From an uncultured Collinsella sp. (GTDB lineage Bacteria; Actinomycetota; Coriobacteriia; Coriobacteriales; Coriobacteriaceae), in assembly GCA_900548815.1 (NCBI GenBank), contig URLR01000002.1, positions 48,702 through 112,701 on the forward strand: a stretch of 64,000 nt of DNA, read 5' to 3'. Made by a program: the position numbers and the translations under genes. Below, in pieces: positions 18,076-26,567 of this stretch. The notes under the pieces were generated by a model. That model saw only the letters and a program-made list of their open reading frames with translations, did not search any database and had not been told where the DNA came from. Within the stretch, counting starts at the first letter, position 1. The number at the start of each line of letters is the position of its first letter.

Positions 18076-19035
18076 TTAGTACTTGAAGAAGCCCTCGCCC
18101 GAGCTTTCGCCCAGCTTGCCTTCGTCGAGCATTTTCTTGAGGACGGAGGCCATGGCCTTAAAGTTGTAGGGCATCATCATCTTCTTGAGCAGCGGGCTCA
18201 CCAGGCCCGGGACCTTCTGATACTGCATGAGGATGTTGTAGGCCGTCTGGATACCCACCGTGTCGAATACGCGGAACGGACCCTTGGGAGCGCCGGTGCC
18301 GCGCGTCCACGCGAGGTCGATGCTCTTGGGGTCACTCACGCCCGAGACATACAGGTCTAGGCCCGAGAGCAGCCATGGCACCAACATGGAGTTGAGCAGG
18401 TAGCCGTTCTTTTCCTTGTTGACAGGAAGCGCCAGCATGCGAATGTCGTTGGCGAAGTCGACGAGCTCGTCGAAGTAGCGCTTGTCGGTCTGGTCCTGGG
18501 CCATGACCTCGGTCATGTTGTTCTTCCAGATAGAGTTGGCAAAGTGCAGCGACAGGTACTTCTCGGGGCGGCCGGTGTACTTGGCAAAGGTGCTCGGCAG
18601 CAGCGTGGAAGAGTTGGTGACGATGACGGTCTTTTGCGGCAGAACCGGGGCGAGCTTCTTGTAGAAGTCGATCTTTGCCTGGGTGTCCTCGGCCATAGAC
18701 TCGATGACCAGGTCGGCGTCGGCAACGGCCTTGGCAAGATCGAGCTCCAGCTTGAGCGTGGAGTAAGCACGCTCAACGGCGGCGAGTGCCGCTTCCTTGT
18801 CGAAGGGCTGGTCGCTGTCGGCGATACCGGCACACCACTCGCCCGTGCCGTCCGCCATGCCCTCGATTGCCGCGATATACTCCTCGCGCACATGATCGAT
18901 CTTGGGCTGCGTGCGGCCGATACTGCCCTCGCTGCGCAGCCAAATCGTTACATCAAAGCCGCAGTAGGCAGCCTGAAAGGCAATCTGGCTTCCCAACACG
19001 CCGCCACCGGCAACACAAACGGTCTTGTAGCTCAT
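18076..19035 (-). CDS. 3-hydroxyacyl-CoA dehydrogenase
   Basis: This 319-residue NAD-dependent enzyme oxidises or reduces 3-hydroxyacyl-CoA. The N-terminal Rossmann motif is VCVAGGGVLGSQIAFQAA (GxGxxG). DLVIESMAEDTQAK corresponds to the family's DLVIEA/E step. Catalytic His and Glu appear in YLSLHFANS and NNMTEVM, and NSMLVPWLLSG begins the C-terminal helical dimer domain. The sequence departs from classic 3-hydroxybutyryl-CoA dehydrogenases (HFANSIWK in place of HFFNP), which fits the divergent 3-hydroxyacyl-CoA dehydrogenases common in Actinobacteria and Lactobacillales. It lies downstream of the fused dehydratase-like gene but is separated by a terminator. Confidence 0.85.
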   Translation of the reverse strand: MSYKTVCVAGGGVLGSQIAFQAAYCGFDVTIWLRSEGSIGRTQPKIDHVREEYIAAIEGMADGTGEWCAGIADSDQPFDKEAALAAVERAYSTLKLELDLAKAVADADLVIESMAEDTQAKIDFYKKLAPVLPQKTVIVTNSSTLLPSTFAKYTGRPEKYLSLHFANSIWKNNMTEVMAQDQTDKRYFDELVDFANDIRMLALPVNKEKNGYLLNSMLVPWLLSGLDLYVSGVSDPKSIDLAWTRGTGAPKGPFRVFDTVGIQTAYNILMQYQKVPGLVSPLLKKMMMPYNFKAMASVLKKMLDEGKLGESSGEGFFKY

Positions 19036-19204
19036 AGGGACGGTCCTCTCTTACGTAATTCCATAGATGTGTATTTATTCAACCGTAAGGGAAGTACGCG
19101 CTGGGGGTGGGTTCTATAAACGGACGGTAATTTGCGGCGAACGGCTACACCTGTTCATTAACTCTCGATTTTGAGGCCATTTTTTGGCGCTGCTGAACCG
19201 CTGT

Positions 19205-19334
19205 TTTCGGAAGTGCGGGGAAAAATCGGGGTTCGCCGACCAGACCGGCGTTTTTTACAACAAAACTGCAGGTCACGAGAGTCTAAAAAGGCGGTGTGCT
19301 CGGGAGGTTCGTGTTTTTCCCCGCACTTCCGAAA
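19205..19334. repeat. Perfect 21-bp inverted repeat flanking 88 bases
   Basis: The arms at 19205-19225 and 19314-19334 are exact complements and contain GGAAGTGCGGGGAAAAA. The 88-base interior has its own small inverted segments (CGCCGACC, GACCGGCG) and no convincing gene. It occupies most of the 416-base gap between the dehydrogenase start and the end of the fused activase gene. It is probably a palindromic mobile or structural element. Small frames on both strands here are not convincing. Confidence 0.7.
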
Positions 19335-19386
19335 TTCGAGTCCACAGAAGGCTGCGACAAAACGATTTACGCAACATATGTCCAGC

Positions 19387-19421
19387 AAAAACGGGTGGTA
19401 GCCGGTACGGCTACCACCCGT
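19387..19421 (-). terminator. Terminator of the fused activase gene
   Basis: On the minus strand a perfect 13-bp stem (ACGGGTGGTAGCC, loop GTACC) is followed by TTTTGC. It starts about 30 bases past the stop codon. Confidence 0.85.
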
Positions 19422-19451
19422 TTGTCTCATATCTAGCCCAAAGCAGGCCAG

Positions 19452-22400
19452 TTACTTCTTAATGCCGCGTCCCAGGCGCTCAGCGACCGACGCCACGGCG
19501 CTCTCGTCGACCGAGCCGCAGCTCACGCAGCCGTCATGGGCACGCATCTGGCCGGTGACCTCGTCCATCGCGAGCGGTGCCACCTTCTCGAGCTTAAAGC
19601 CCTTGCCGGCGCGCATGTTCTCCTTGGCCACGCTAATCATGAGCTTAATGCGGTTGAGCTGGTTGACCTCGGATGCACCGGGGTCGTAGTCCACCGCAAC
19701 AATGTTGCTCTCGGGGTGCTGGCGGCGCAGCTCCTTGATCACGGCCTTACCCACCACGTGGTTGGGCAGGCACGCGAAGGGCTGTGTGCAGATGATGTTA
19801 GGCGCGCCATGATCGATCAAGTCGAGCATCTCGGCCGTGAGCAGCCAGCCTTCGCCCATGTTGTTGCACACCGAAAGCACCGTGCGGGCCTTATCGGCCA
19901 TGGTGCCGATGCGCTCGGGCGCCTCAAAGCGGCGGGACTTCTCGAGCATCTCCTCCACCGGCGTACGCATCCAGTCCACCAGCTTGATGAGCGCCTGCAT
20001 GCCCGCACGCGTGGTAGCAGAGCTTCCCAGCTCGTCCTTCTGCAGCTCGGCGTTACTCATGGAGTACAGGAAGAAGTCGAGCAGACCCGGCACCACGGCC
20101 TCGCAGCCCTCGCGCTCGATCACGTCGACCACATGGTTGTTGGCCGTAGGGTGGAACTTGACCAGGATCTCGCCGACCACACCCACGCGCGGCTTGGTGC
20201 CCTCGCCCACGAGCGGCATGGTGTCGAACGCGCGGATGGCTTCGCGGCACAGCTTGGTGTAGTTGTGCCTGTTGAACTTAGGCGCCAGCTTGCGGGCACG
20301 CGCCATGTATTCCTCGTAGAGTGCGTTGGCAGCACCGGGCGTGGCCTCGTACGGGCGGCAACGGTAGAGCATCTGCATCATCACGTCGCCAAAGAGCACC
20401 GCGTAGACCGCCTGCTTAAGCAGCGCCGGCGTAACCTTAAAGCCGGGGTTGTCCTCGCCCAGCGCCACGGCCGAAAGCGAGATTACCGGAATCTCGGGGT
20501 GGCCGCTCTCGCGCAGCGCCTTGCGAATGAGCGCGATGTAGTTGGTGGCGCGGCAGCCGCCGCCGGTCTGGCTGATAACCACGGCCGTCTTGGACAGGTC
20601 ATATCGACCGCTCTCGATGGCCTCCATGATCTGGCCCGTCACCAGGATCGACGGGTAGCAAATGTCGTTGTTCACGTAGCGCAGGCCGGCCTCGACGGCG
20701 TCGTGATCGGTCGAGGGCAGCAGCTCCAAGTTGTAGCCAGCACCGCGGAACACCTCTTTGACCAGGTCAAAGTGGATCGGCGCCATCTGCGGGCACAGGA
20801 TGGTGTAGCCCTCCTCGCGCATCTGCTCGGTAAAGGGCACCTTGGGCCACGCGGTCGATGCGCTCTCACGCTGCGCCTCGAACGTGTACTTGCGGCTCGC
20901 GAACGCGGGGGCGTCCGTGGAGGGCGCCACCGGCGCGGCATCGCCCTGCTCGTAGGCCTCGCCCGCGGCCGTGGCCTCGGCCAAGCGCTCGGCCTCCTGG
21001 TCCTTAAGCGCGGCCATGAGCGAGCGGATGCGGATGCGCGCGGCGCCCAGGTTGGACACCTCGTCGATCTTGAGCACGGTGTAGATCTTGCCGCTGGCCT
21101 CCAGAATCTCCTGCACCTGGTCGGTGGTCAGAGCGTCCAGGCCGCAGCCGAAAGAGTTGAGCTGAATCAGGTCCAGGTCGTTGCGCATCGTCACAAAACG
21201 GGCGACGGCGTACAGGCGGCTGTGGTACATCCACTGGTCGACGACGCGAATCGGACGCTCGGGCTTCACGAGATGCGCAAGCGAATCCTCGGTAAAGACC
21301 GCAAAGCCAAAGCTCGAGATAAGCTCAGGCAGGGCGTGGTTGATCTCGGGGTCGTTATGGTAAGGACGGCCGGCGAGTACGATGCCATGGCCGCCGTGGT
21401 CCTCGACCCACTTAAGGGCCTCCTCGCCCATGGTCTGGATATCCTCGTGGAAGCGCGCATCGGCCTCAAAAGCAGCGTTGACGGCGGCATCGACCTCGGA
21501 GCGTGTGATCTTTGGACCGCGCACGCGACCGCGACCGGCTTGCGCATCGGCCACGCGGTCGACGGCGAGCACCTGGTACAGGCGGCGCTTGAGCTCGGTC
21601 TTGTCGTGATAGGGCACAAACGGGTACAGGAACTCGATGTTCTGCTCGCGGATCTCATCGATGTTGAGCGCCAGCGCCGTGGGGTAACTCATGACGATGG
21701 GGCAGTTGTAGCAGTTACCGGCGGTCGGGTCCTCCTTGCGCTCCCAGCGCACGCACGGCATCCAAATGAAGTCGACATCGCGGTCGATAAGGTTCATCAC
21801 ATGGCCGTGGCTCATCTTTGCCGGGTAGCACACGCTCTCGGACGGCATGGACTCGATGCCCGCCTGGTAGGTCTTTTTGCTCGACTGGTCGGACAGCTGC
21901 ACGCTAAAGCCCAGGCGCGTAAAGAACGCGTGCCAGAAGGGGTAGTTCTCGTACATGTTGAGTGCGCGAGGGATACCCACGGTGCCGCGCGGGGCCTCGT
22001 CGGGGCTCAGCACCTCGCGGTTAAAGAGCAGCTCGTTTTTCTTTTTGAAGAGGTTGGGCGCCTCGGTCTTCTGCTTTTTGTGGCCGGCGCCCTTCTCGCA
22101 GCGATTGCCGGTAATGAAGCGCCTGCCGCCGCCAAAGTCGTTGACGGTAAGCTGGCAGTTGTTGGAGCAACGGCCGCAGCGGACATGCTTTTGCGTCACG
22201 GTGAGGTGCGCGATGTCCTCAGCCGAGAGGATGGTCGAGGTGCCGTCGGCGCCAGCGCGATCGCGGGCGAGCAGGGCCGCGCCGTAGGCGCCCATGCAGC
22301 CGGCGATGTCGGGACGCACGGCATGAACGCCGGTGAGCTGCTCAAACGCGCGCAGCGTGGCATCGGACATAAAGGTGCCGCCTTGGACGATCACCTGGCT

Positions 22401-24233
22401 GCCGATCTCCTTGGGGTCGCGCAGCTTAATGACCTTGAACAGGGCATTCTTGATGACGGAATAGGACAGGCCGGCCGCGATGTCGCCCACCGTGGCGCCT
22501 TCCTTTTGCGCCTGCTTGACGCGCGAGTTCATAAAGACCGTGCAGCGGCTGCCCAGGTCGACGGGGGCCTTGGCATGGATGGCAGCGTTGGCGAACGCGC
22601 GCACGTCCATGTTCATAGACACGGCGAAGCTCTCGATAAAGCTGCCGCAGCCCGACGAGCAGGCCTCGTTGAGCATGATGTGCTCGATGACGCCGTCCTT
22701 GACGCGCAGGCACTTCATGTCTTGGCCGCCGATGTCCAGAATGAACTCGACGCCAGGCAGGAACGCCTTGGCGCCGCGCAGGTGCGCGACGGTCTCGATC
22801 TCGCCGGAGTCGGCCTTGAGAGCCTCGATGAGCAACGCCTCGCCGTAGCCCGTGGTAGTCACGTGGCCGATGGTGCAGCCGGCGGGGATGTGGTTGTAGA
22901 AATCGGCCATGATGACCTTGGCCGTGCCCAGGATGTCGCCGTTGTTGTTGCCGTACCAGGTATGCAGCAGCTGGCCGTCCTCGCCCACGAGCGCGGCCTT
23001 CATGGTGGTGGAGCCGGCGTCGATGCCGATGAACACGCGTCCGGTGTAGCCGTCGAGCTTGCCCTTGGGAACGACTTCCTGGTCGTGGCGGGTCTTGAAC
23101 TCGGCAAAGTCCTCGTCGGTGGCAAAGAGCGGATCCAGACGCTCGACCTCGGCACCCTGTGTGTCACCCAGGGCATCGATGGCCTCGATGAGCTGCGGGA
23201 ACGTGCTGAGCTTGTTGGACTCATGCGCCATGGCGGCGCCGCTCGCCACAAACAGGTGAGCGTTTTGGGGCACGATACGGTGCTCCTCGTCCAGATTGAG
23301 CGTGAGGTAGAAGCGGTGGCGCAGCTCGGAGAGATACTGCAGCGGACCGCCCAGGAAGGCGACGTTGCCGCGGATGGGACGGCCGCACGCCAGGCCCGAG
23401 ATGGTCTGGGTCACGACAGCCTGGAAGATGGAGGCGGCCACGTCCTCGGGGCGGGCGCCCTCGTTGAGCAGCGGCTGCACGTCGGTCTTGGCAAAAACGC
23501 CGCAGCGGCTGGCGATGGGATAGATGGTGGTGGCGTTGGCCGCGAGCTCGTTGAGGCCGCTGGCGTCGGTGTGCAGCAGGGTTGCCATCTGGTCGATGAA
23601 CGCACCCGTGCCGCCGGCGCAGGTGCCGTTCATGCGCTGCTCGATGCCGTTATCGAAGTAGATGATCTTGGCGTCCTCGCCGCCCAGCTCGATGGCGACG
23701 TCGGTGGCCGGGATGAGGGTCTCGACGGCACGCTTGCTGGCGATGACCTCCTGGACAAACTCCAGGTCGAGCCACTGGGACAGCAGAAGGCCGCCCGAGC
23801 CGGTAATGGCGCAGGTCATCTGGGCCGTCGGCAGCACGGTCGCAGCGCCCTCGAACAGGTCGCGGGCACAAGCGCGGACGTCGGTGTGGTGGCGCTGGTA
23901 CTTGGCGTAGACGATCTGGTTGTCGTCGTTGAGCACGGCGAGCTTAACGGTGGTGGAGCCCACGTCGATGCCCAGGTGCAGGTTGCCGCGGGCGGCCTCG
24001 GGGTTGAAGATCGCGCCTTCGGGGGCCTGGGCGGCGGCTACGGGCTCAGCGGCGGTGGCGGGCTCGCTGACGACGGAAGTCTCCCCTGCCACGTTCTTGG
24101 CATCGGCAACTGCCTCGGCAACTTTCTCGGCAGCCGCGGTCGCGGCCTTCTGCGCGGCGTCCACCACGGCGGGCGCGGCCTCGCGTGCGGCAGCGACCAT
24201 GCGGTCCTTGATGCCCTCGACGAGTTTGCTCAT
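19452..24233 (-). CDS. Fused CoA-dehydratase activator / double-cubane-type reductase protein
   Basis: This 1593-residue protein joins several parts found separately elsewhere. Residues 1-75 are Ala-rich. Two ASKHA-type BcrAD/BadFG ATPase domains follow, at about 84-345 (HLGIDVGSTTVKLAVL, TCAGGTGAF with C205) and 400-655 (FIGIDAGSTTMKAALV, EACSSGCGSF with C525 and C529, the usual place of the bridging [4Fe-4S] Cys). A four-Cys site (C686, C689, C693, C712) precedes a DUF2229 domain from about 750, and a D-component-like region completes the C-terminus, ending with DGCVSCGS. Relatives use ATP to push electrons to low potential for dehydration or reduction. The substrate is unknown. The gene is 11 bases downstream of a TetR gene. 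Confidence 0.85.
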   Translation of the reverse strand: MSKLVEGIKDRMVAAAREAAPAVVDAAQKAATAAAEKVAEAVADAKNVAGETSVVSEPATAAEPVAAAQAPEGAIFNPEAARGNLHLGIDVGSTTVKLAVLNDDNQIVYAKYQRHHTDVRACARDLFEGAATVLPTAQMTCAITGSGGLLLSQWLDLEFVQEVIASKRAVETLIPATDVAIELGGEDAKIIYFDNGIEQRMNGTCAGGTGAFIDQMATLLHTDASGLNELAANATTIYPIASRCGVFAKTDVQPLLNEGARPEDVAASIFQAVVTQTISGLACGRPIRGNVAFLGGPLQYLSELRHRFYLTLNLDEEHRIVPQNAHLFVASGAAMAHESNKLSTFPQLIEAIDALGDTQGAEVERLDPLFATDEDFAEFKTRHDQEVVPKGKLDGYTGRVFIGIDAGSTTMKAALVGEDGQLLHTWYGNNNGDILGTAKVIMADFYNHIPAGCTIGHVTTTGYGEALLIEALKADSGEIETVAHLRGAKAFLPGVEFILDIGGQDMKCLRVKDGVIEHIMLNEACSSGCGSFIESFAVSMNMDVRAFANAAIHAKAPVDLGSRCTVFMNSRVKQAQKEGATVGDIAAGLSYSVIKNALFKVIKLRDPKEIGSQVIVQGGTFMSDATLRAFEQLTGVHAVRPDIAGCMGAYGAALLARDRAGADGTSTILSAEDIAHLTVTQKHVRCGRCSNNCQLTVNDFGGGRRFITGNRCEKGAGHKKQKTEAPNLFKKKNELLFNREVLSPDEAPRGTVGIPRALNMYENYPFWHAFFTRLGFSVQLSDQSSKKTYQAGIESMPSESVCYPAKMSHGHVMNLIDRDVDFIWMPCVRWERKEDPTAGNCYNCPIVMSYPTALALNIDEIREQNIEFLYPFVPYHDKTELKRRLYQVLAVDRVADAQAGRGRVRGPKITRSEVDAAVNAAFEADARFHEDIQTMGEEALKWVEDHGGHGIVLAGRPYHNDPEINHALPELISSFGFAVFTEDSLAHLVKPERPIRVVDQWMYHSRLYAVARFVTMRNDLDLIQLNSFGCGLDALTTDQVQEILEASGKIYTVLKIDEVSNLGAARIRIRSLMAALKDQEAERLAEATAAGEAYEQGDAAPVAPSTDAPAFASRKYTFEAQRESASTAWPKVPFTEQMREEGYTILCPQMAPIHFDLVKEVFRGAGYNLELLPSTDHDAVEAGLRYVNNDICYPSILVTGQIMEAIESGRYDLSKTAVVISQTGGGCRATNYIALIRKALRESGHPEIPVISLSAVALGEDNPGFKVTPALLKQAVYAVLFGDVMMQMLYRCRPYEATPGAANALYEEYMARARKLAPKFNRHNYTKLCREAIRAFDTMPLVGEGTKPRVGVVGEILVKFHPTANNHVVDVIEREGCEAVVPGLLDFFLYSMSNAELQKDELGSSATTRAGMQALIKLVDWMRTPVEEMLEKSRRFEAPERIGTMADKARTVLSVCNNMGEGWLLTAEMLDLIDHGAPNIICTQPFACLPNHVVGKAVIKELRRQHPESNIVAVDYDPGASEVNQLNRIKLMISVAKENMRAGKGFKLEKVAPLAMDEVTGQMRAHDGCVSCGSVDESAVASVAERLGRGIKK

Positions 24234-24244
24234 TGTCTCTCCTC

Positions 24245-24955
24245 TTAGTTGTTGGACTCGACGGTTGCGGTGGTGTCGACCGCGTCCTCGAGCTGCAGAT
24301 TCAATAGCTTCATGCCGTATTCCGGCACGTTGATATCGATGGGTTGGCCATACAGGTCACCAGGGCGCACAAAAGCGAGCACCGTCATAATGCGCGCCAT
24401 GGCCTCGGGCGATTCGGTGAGCCCACGCTCAAACCAGCGCTGAATCATGCCGACCTCGGCGCTCACGACGTAGGTAACGTAGTAGTCAAAGAACGTACCC
24501 AGCGCCAGGCCCAAAATGCCCGTCTGCGCACGCGGCACCACAGCCTCACGAGCGGTGTCGATGATCCTTTTAATGAAGGCCTGGTCGCCGCCCGGACCCA
24601 GCAGCGCACCGATTAAGTCGCGGTTGGCCGCAAGATAACGCAGTAGCTCAACCGAACCGGGCGCCGGCTCGAGCTCATCGATGTTGTGATAGAGATCGGG
24701 CAGCTGAGCTGCGGTGATGAGCTCAATGCGCTCACGGATCTCGGCCAGCAAGCCGTCCTCGATTTGATTGATAAAGTCGGGAATATCACGGTAGTGCGAA
24801 TAGAACGTGCGGCGCGTAAGGCCAGCGCGCTCGGTGAGCGACGCGACGTTAATGCGCGAAAGGTCGCCGCTTTCGGCAAGCTCGCCGGCAAGTGCCTGGC
24901 GAAGGGCACGCTGCGAGCGAAGGGACCGGCGATCACATTTCTCGAGCTGGGACAA
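24245..24955 (-). CDS. TetR family transcriptional regulator
   Basis: This 236-residue protein has an N-terminal HTH (about 10-60: RINVASLTERAGLTRRTFYSHYRD, with the family's RRTFYSHY recognition helix) and an all-helical ligand domain. The start codon is TTG 24953-24955, supported by a strong AAGGAGG four or five bases upstream. It is directly followed by the 1593-residue activase gene and is probably co-transcribed. Palindromes in its promoter (24977-25021) are likely operators, so autoregulation of the two-gene unit is inferred. The ligand is unknown. Confidence 0.88.
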   Translation of the reverse strand: MSQLEKCDRRSLRSQRALRQALAGELAESGDLSRINVASLTERAGLTRRTFYSHYRDIPDFINQIEDGLLAEIRERIELITAAQLPDLYHNIDELEPAPGSVELLRYLAANRDLIGALLGPGGDQAFIKRIIDTAREAVVPRAQTGILGLALGTFFDYYVTYVVSAEVGMIQRWFERGLTESPEAMARIMTVLAFVRPGDLYGQPIDINVPEYGMKLLNLQLEDAVDTTATVESNN

Positions 24956-24976
24956 GCGTCCTCCTTGTTACTCAGC

Positions 24977-25021
24977 CTGTGCGCTATTGCACAGTGCGAG
25001 TATTATTGCACACCGTGTGCA
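24977..25021. promoter_or_regulatory. Candidate TetR operators
   Basis: Two dyads lie 20-65 bases upstream of the TetR start: CTGTGC-N6-GCACAG at 24977-24994 and the tighter TGCACACCGTGTGCA at 25007-25021. Their shared half-site (TGTGCA or GTGCA) and position suggest binding by the adjacent regulator. Confidence 0.5.
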
Positions 25022-25076
25022 TCAACACGTAAAGGCAATATTTTGGATGTGACGAAAGGGCAGTCCCTTTGCCACA

Positions 25077-25934
25077 TTATTCGATGATGGTGCGGGAGTT
25101 CTGCTTATGCATAGTGGCGAGCATGTGTTTGGGAACGGCGTGGACCATGCAGCTGCCGATGGTCGCGCTCGCGGCGGCCTTGGCTGCATCGCTAGCGTTT
25201 TTGGTCGCGTAGCTGTGGCGGAAACGCTTGAGCATGGCAATGTCGTTGCCGCCGTCGCCGTAAACCGCGACCTCGTCCTCGGCAATACCGTAGTAACCCG
25301 CCAGCCAGGCCACACTCTCGCCCTTGTTGCACGCCACGTCCGTGATCTCGAACATCACCGGATCGAACGGCGCGTTGACCACGCGGTCCGATCGCTCGGC
25401 CAAATACGCCTTAAGGTCGCGCTCCAGCTCGGGTGAGGTCACGCGACAATTGATCTTGCATACATCGTGACGCAAGATATCGCCGATCGACTGATTGAAA
25501 TACTGCTCCTCGTGATACCCGCCACGTGCACGCATGCCGCGCATCACAATACGCTTGATGGGGCTGTCCTTTTTAAAGCCCGCCTGATGCATCTCGAACG
25601 AACCGCTCGAGAACATGCCATCGGGTGTGGAGCAATCAAAGCAAATATCCGGGAATGCCTTGAGCAGCTCCTCGGTAACCTGCGGATCGATGGTCCAGGT
25701 TTTGAGCACCTCGCCATGACTGTCGCGCACGATGGAGCCGTTAGAGCAGCAGGCATCGAGCGCCAGCCCCGTAAAGCCATGCTCGCCGATTGGCAACGTC
25801 GAGCGCCCGGTCGCGGGAACCACATGCAGGCCAGCCTCGGTCAGCTCGCGAATGGCACGGCGGATGGTCCCATCCGCCTCGTGCAGGGCGTTCAGCAGCG
25901 TTCCGTCTAAGTCACTCGCAAACATCTTGATCAT
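25077..25934 (-). CDS. HAD superfamily (Cof-type) phosphatase
   Basis: The protein begins MIKMFASDLDGTLL, HAD motif I with nucleophile and acid Asp. VVPATGRS is motif II, and YGDGGNDIAMLKRF is motif IV with the metal-binding acidic residues; a C2-type cap lies between. This is the Cof/YbiV class acting on sugar phosphates, nucleotides or flavin precursors; the substrate is not predictable. I use ATG 25932-25934, because AGGAGAGG sits at normal spacing to it and only one base before the alternative ATG at 25940. Confidence 0.9.
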   Translation of the reverse strand: MIKMFASDLDGTLLNALHEADGTIRRAIRELTEAGLHVVPATGRSTLPIGEHGFTGLALDACCSNGSIVRDSHGEVLKTWTIDPQVTEELLKAFPDICFDCSTPDGMFSSGSFEMHQAGFKKDSPIKRIVMRGMRARGGYHEEQYFNQSIGDILRHDVCKINCRVTSPELERDLKAYLAERSDRVVNAPFDPVMFEITDVACNKGESVAWLAGYYGIAEDEVAVYGDGGNDIAMLKRFRHSYATKNASDAAKAAASATIGSCMVHAVPKHMLATMHKQNSRTIIE

Positions 25935-25975
25935 GGGCATGCCTCTCCTTCGTCTGCACGATATTGTAGACGAGA

Positions 25976-26005
25976 ACGGGCGCGCCCCAAGAGAGGCGCG
26001 CCCGT
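25976..26005 (-). terminator. Hairpin after glnB
   Basis: A perfect 11-bp stem, ACGGGCGCGCC/GGCGCGCCCGT with loop CCAAGAGA, lies about 17 bases past glnB. The minus-strand tail is TCTCG, so the T-run is poor. Confidence 0.5.
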
Positions 26006-26021
26006 CAGGCGAAAGATTGTC

Positions 26022-26360
26022 CTACACCGCAGCGGGGCCGTGTTCGCCGGTACGGATGCGGATGACTTCCTCGACCGGCTCGACCCAGATCTTGCCGTCT
26101 CCGACGGCGCCGGTGCGGGCGGCGCTGCAGATGATGTCGACAATGCCGTCGACGTGCTCGTCGGCGCAAATGAGCGTGAACTGCACCTTAGGAATCGTGT
26201 TGACAAGCAACTCGTTGCCGCGCACGTATTCCTTCCAGCCATGCTGTGCACCGCAGCCCTGCACCTGGTTGATAGTCATGCCGCGAACATCGGCAGCAAA
26301 CAGCGCATCTTTAAGAACCTCAAGCTTTTCCTGGCGCACGATAGCCGTGATCTTTTTCAT
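26022..26360 (-). CDS. glnB: PII nitrogen regulatory protein with altered T-loop
   Basis: The 112 residues align with PII end to end (MKKITAIVRQEKLEVLKDAL; GAVGDGKIWVEPVEEVIRIRTGE, quoted only as its ends). The T-loop reads GWKEYVRGNELLVNTIPK. Aligned to E. coli GlnB without gaps, position 51 is Leu instead of the modified Tyr, and 46 is Val; a Tyr sits at 45. Control by uridylylation or adenylylation at Tyr51 is therefore impossible, while ATP/2-oxoglutarate residues appear kept. It follows amtB on the same strand, the classic pairing in which PII blocks the ammonium channel. Confidence 0.93.
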   Translation of the reverse strand: MKKITAIVRQEKLEVLKDALFAADVRGMTINQVQGCGAQHGWKEYVRGNELLVNTIPKVQFTLICADEHVDGIVDIICSAARTGAVGDGKIWVEPVEEVIRIRTGEHGPAAV

Positions 26361-26470
26361 AATGAATTCCTCTCAATAATCAACGTATCCCTTTACATGA
26401 GACGCGGGTTTTCCAAATGCCGCAAACCAACCTCAGAGATCAAAAAGTTCAACTGACTGGTCTTAGCAGG

Positions 26471-26563
26471 TTTCCCAAGTGCCGCAGATTGCCGTGAAAG
26501 AGGAGCGAAGCGTACTTAAGTACGTGAGCGACGATTGAGCGGCAAGGTGCGGTGCTTGGGGAA
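26471..26563. repeat. Long imperfect palindrome between glnB and amtB
   Basis: The sequence folds about the centre CGTACTTAAGTACG (26511-26524), with outer pairs TTCCC/GGGGAA, CCGCA/TGCGG and TTGCCG/CGGCAA. It begins a few bases after the amtB stop (minus strand). A related half-element (TTTTCCAAATGCCGCAAA) lies about 60 bases further on. It could attenuate amtB-glnB read-through. Confidence 0.6.
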
Positions 26564-26567
26564 GCTG

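Noticed and set aside
19158..19430. Small proteins across the 19.2 kb inverted repeat
   Set aside because: They read through both arms and the terminator, with no ribosome site or family pattern.
19536..24248. A 1570-codon open frame opposite the fused activase gene
   Set aside because: It is the exact antisense of a protein with clear domains. GC-rich codon bias leaves antisense frames open; its translation is His/Arg/Gly-rich with no domain pattern.
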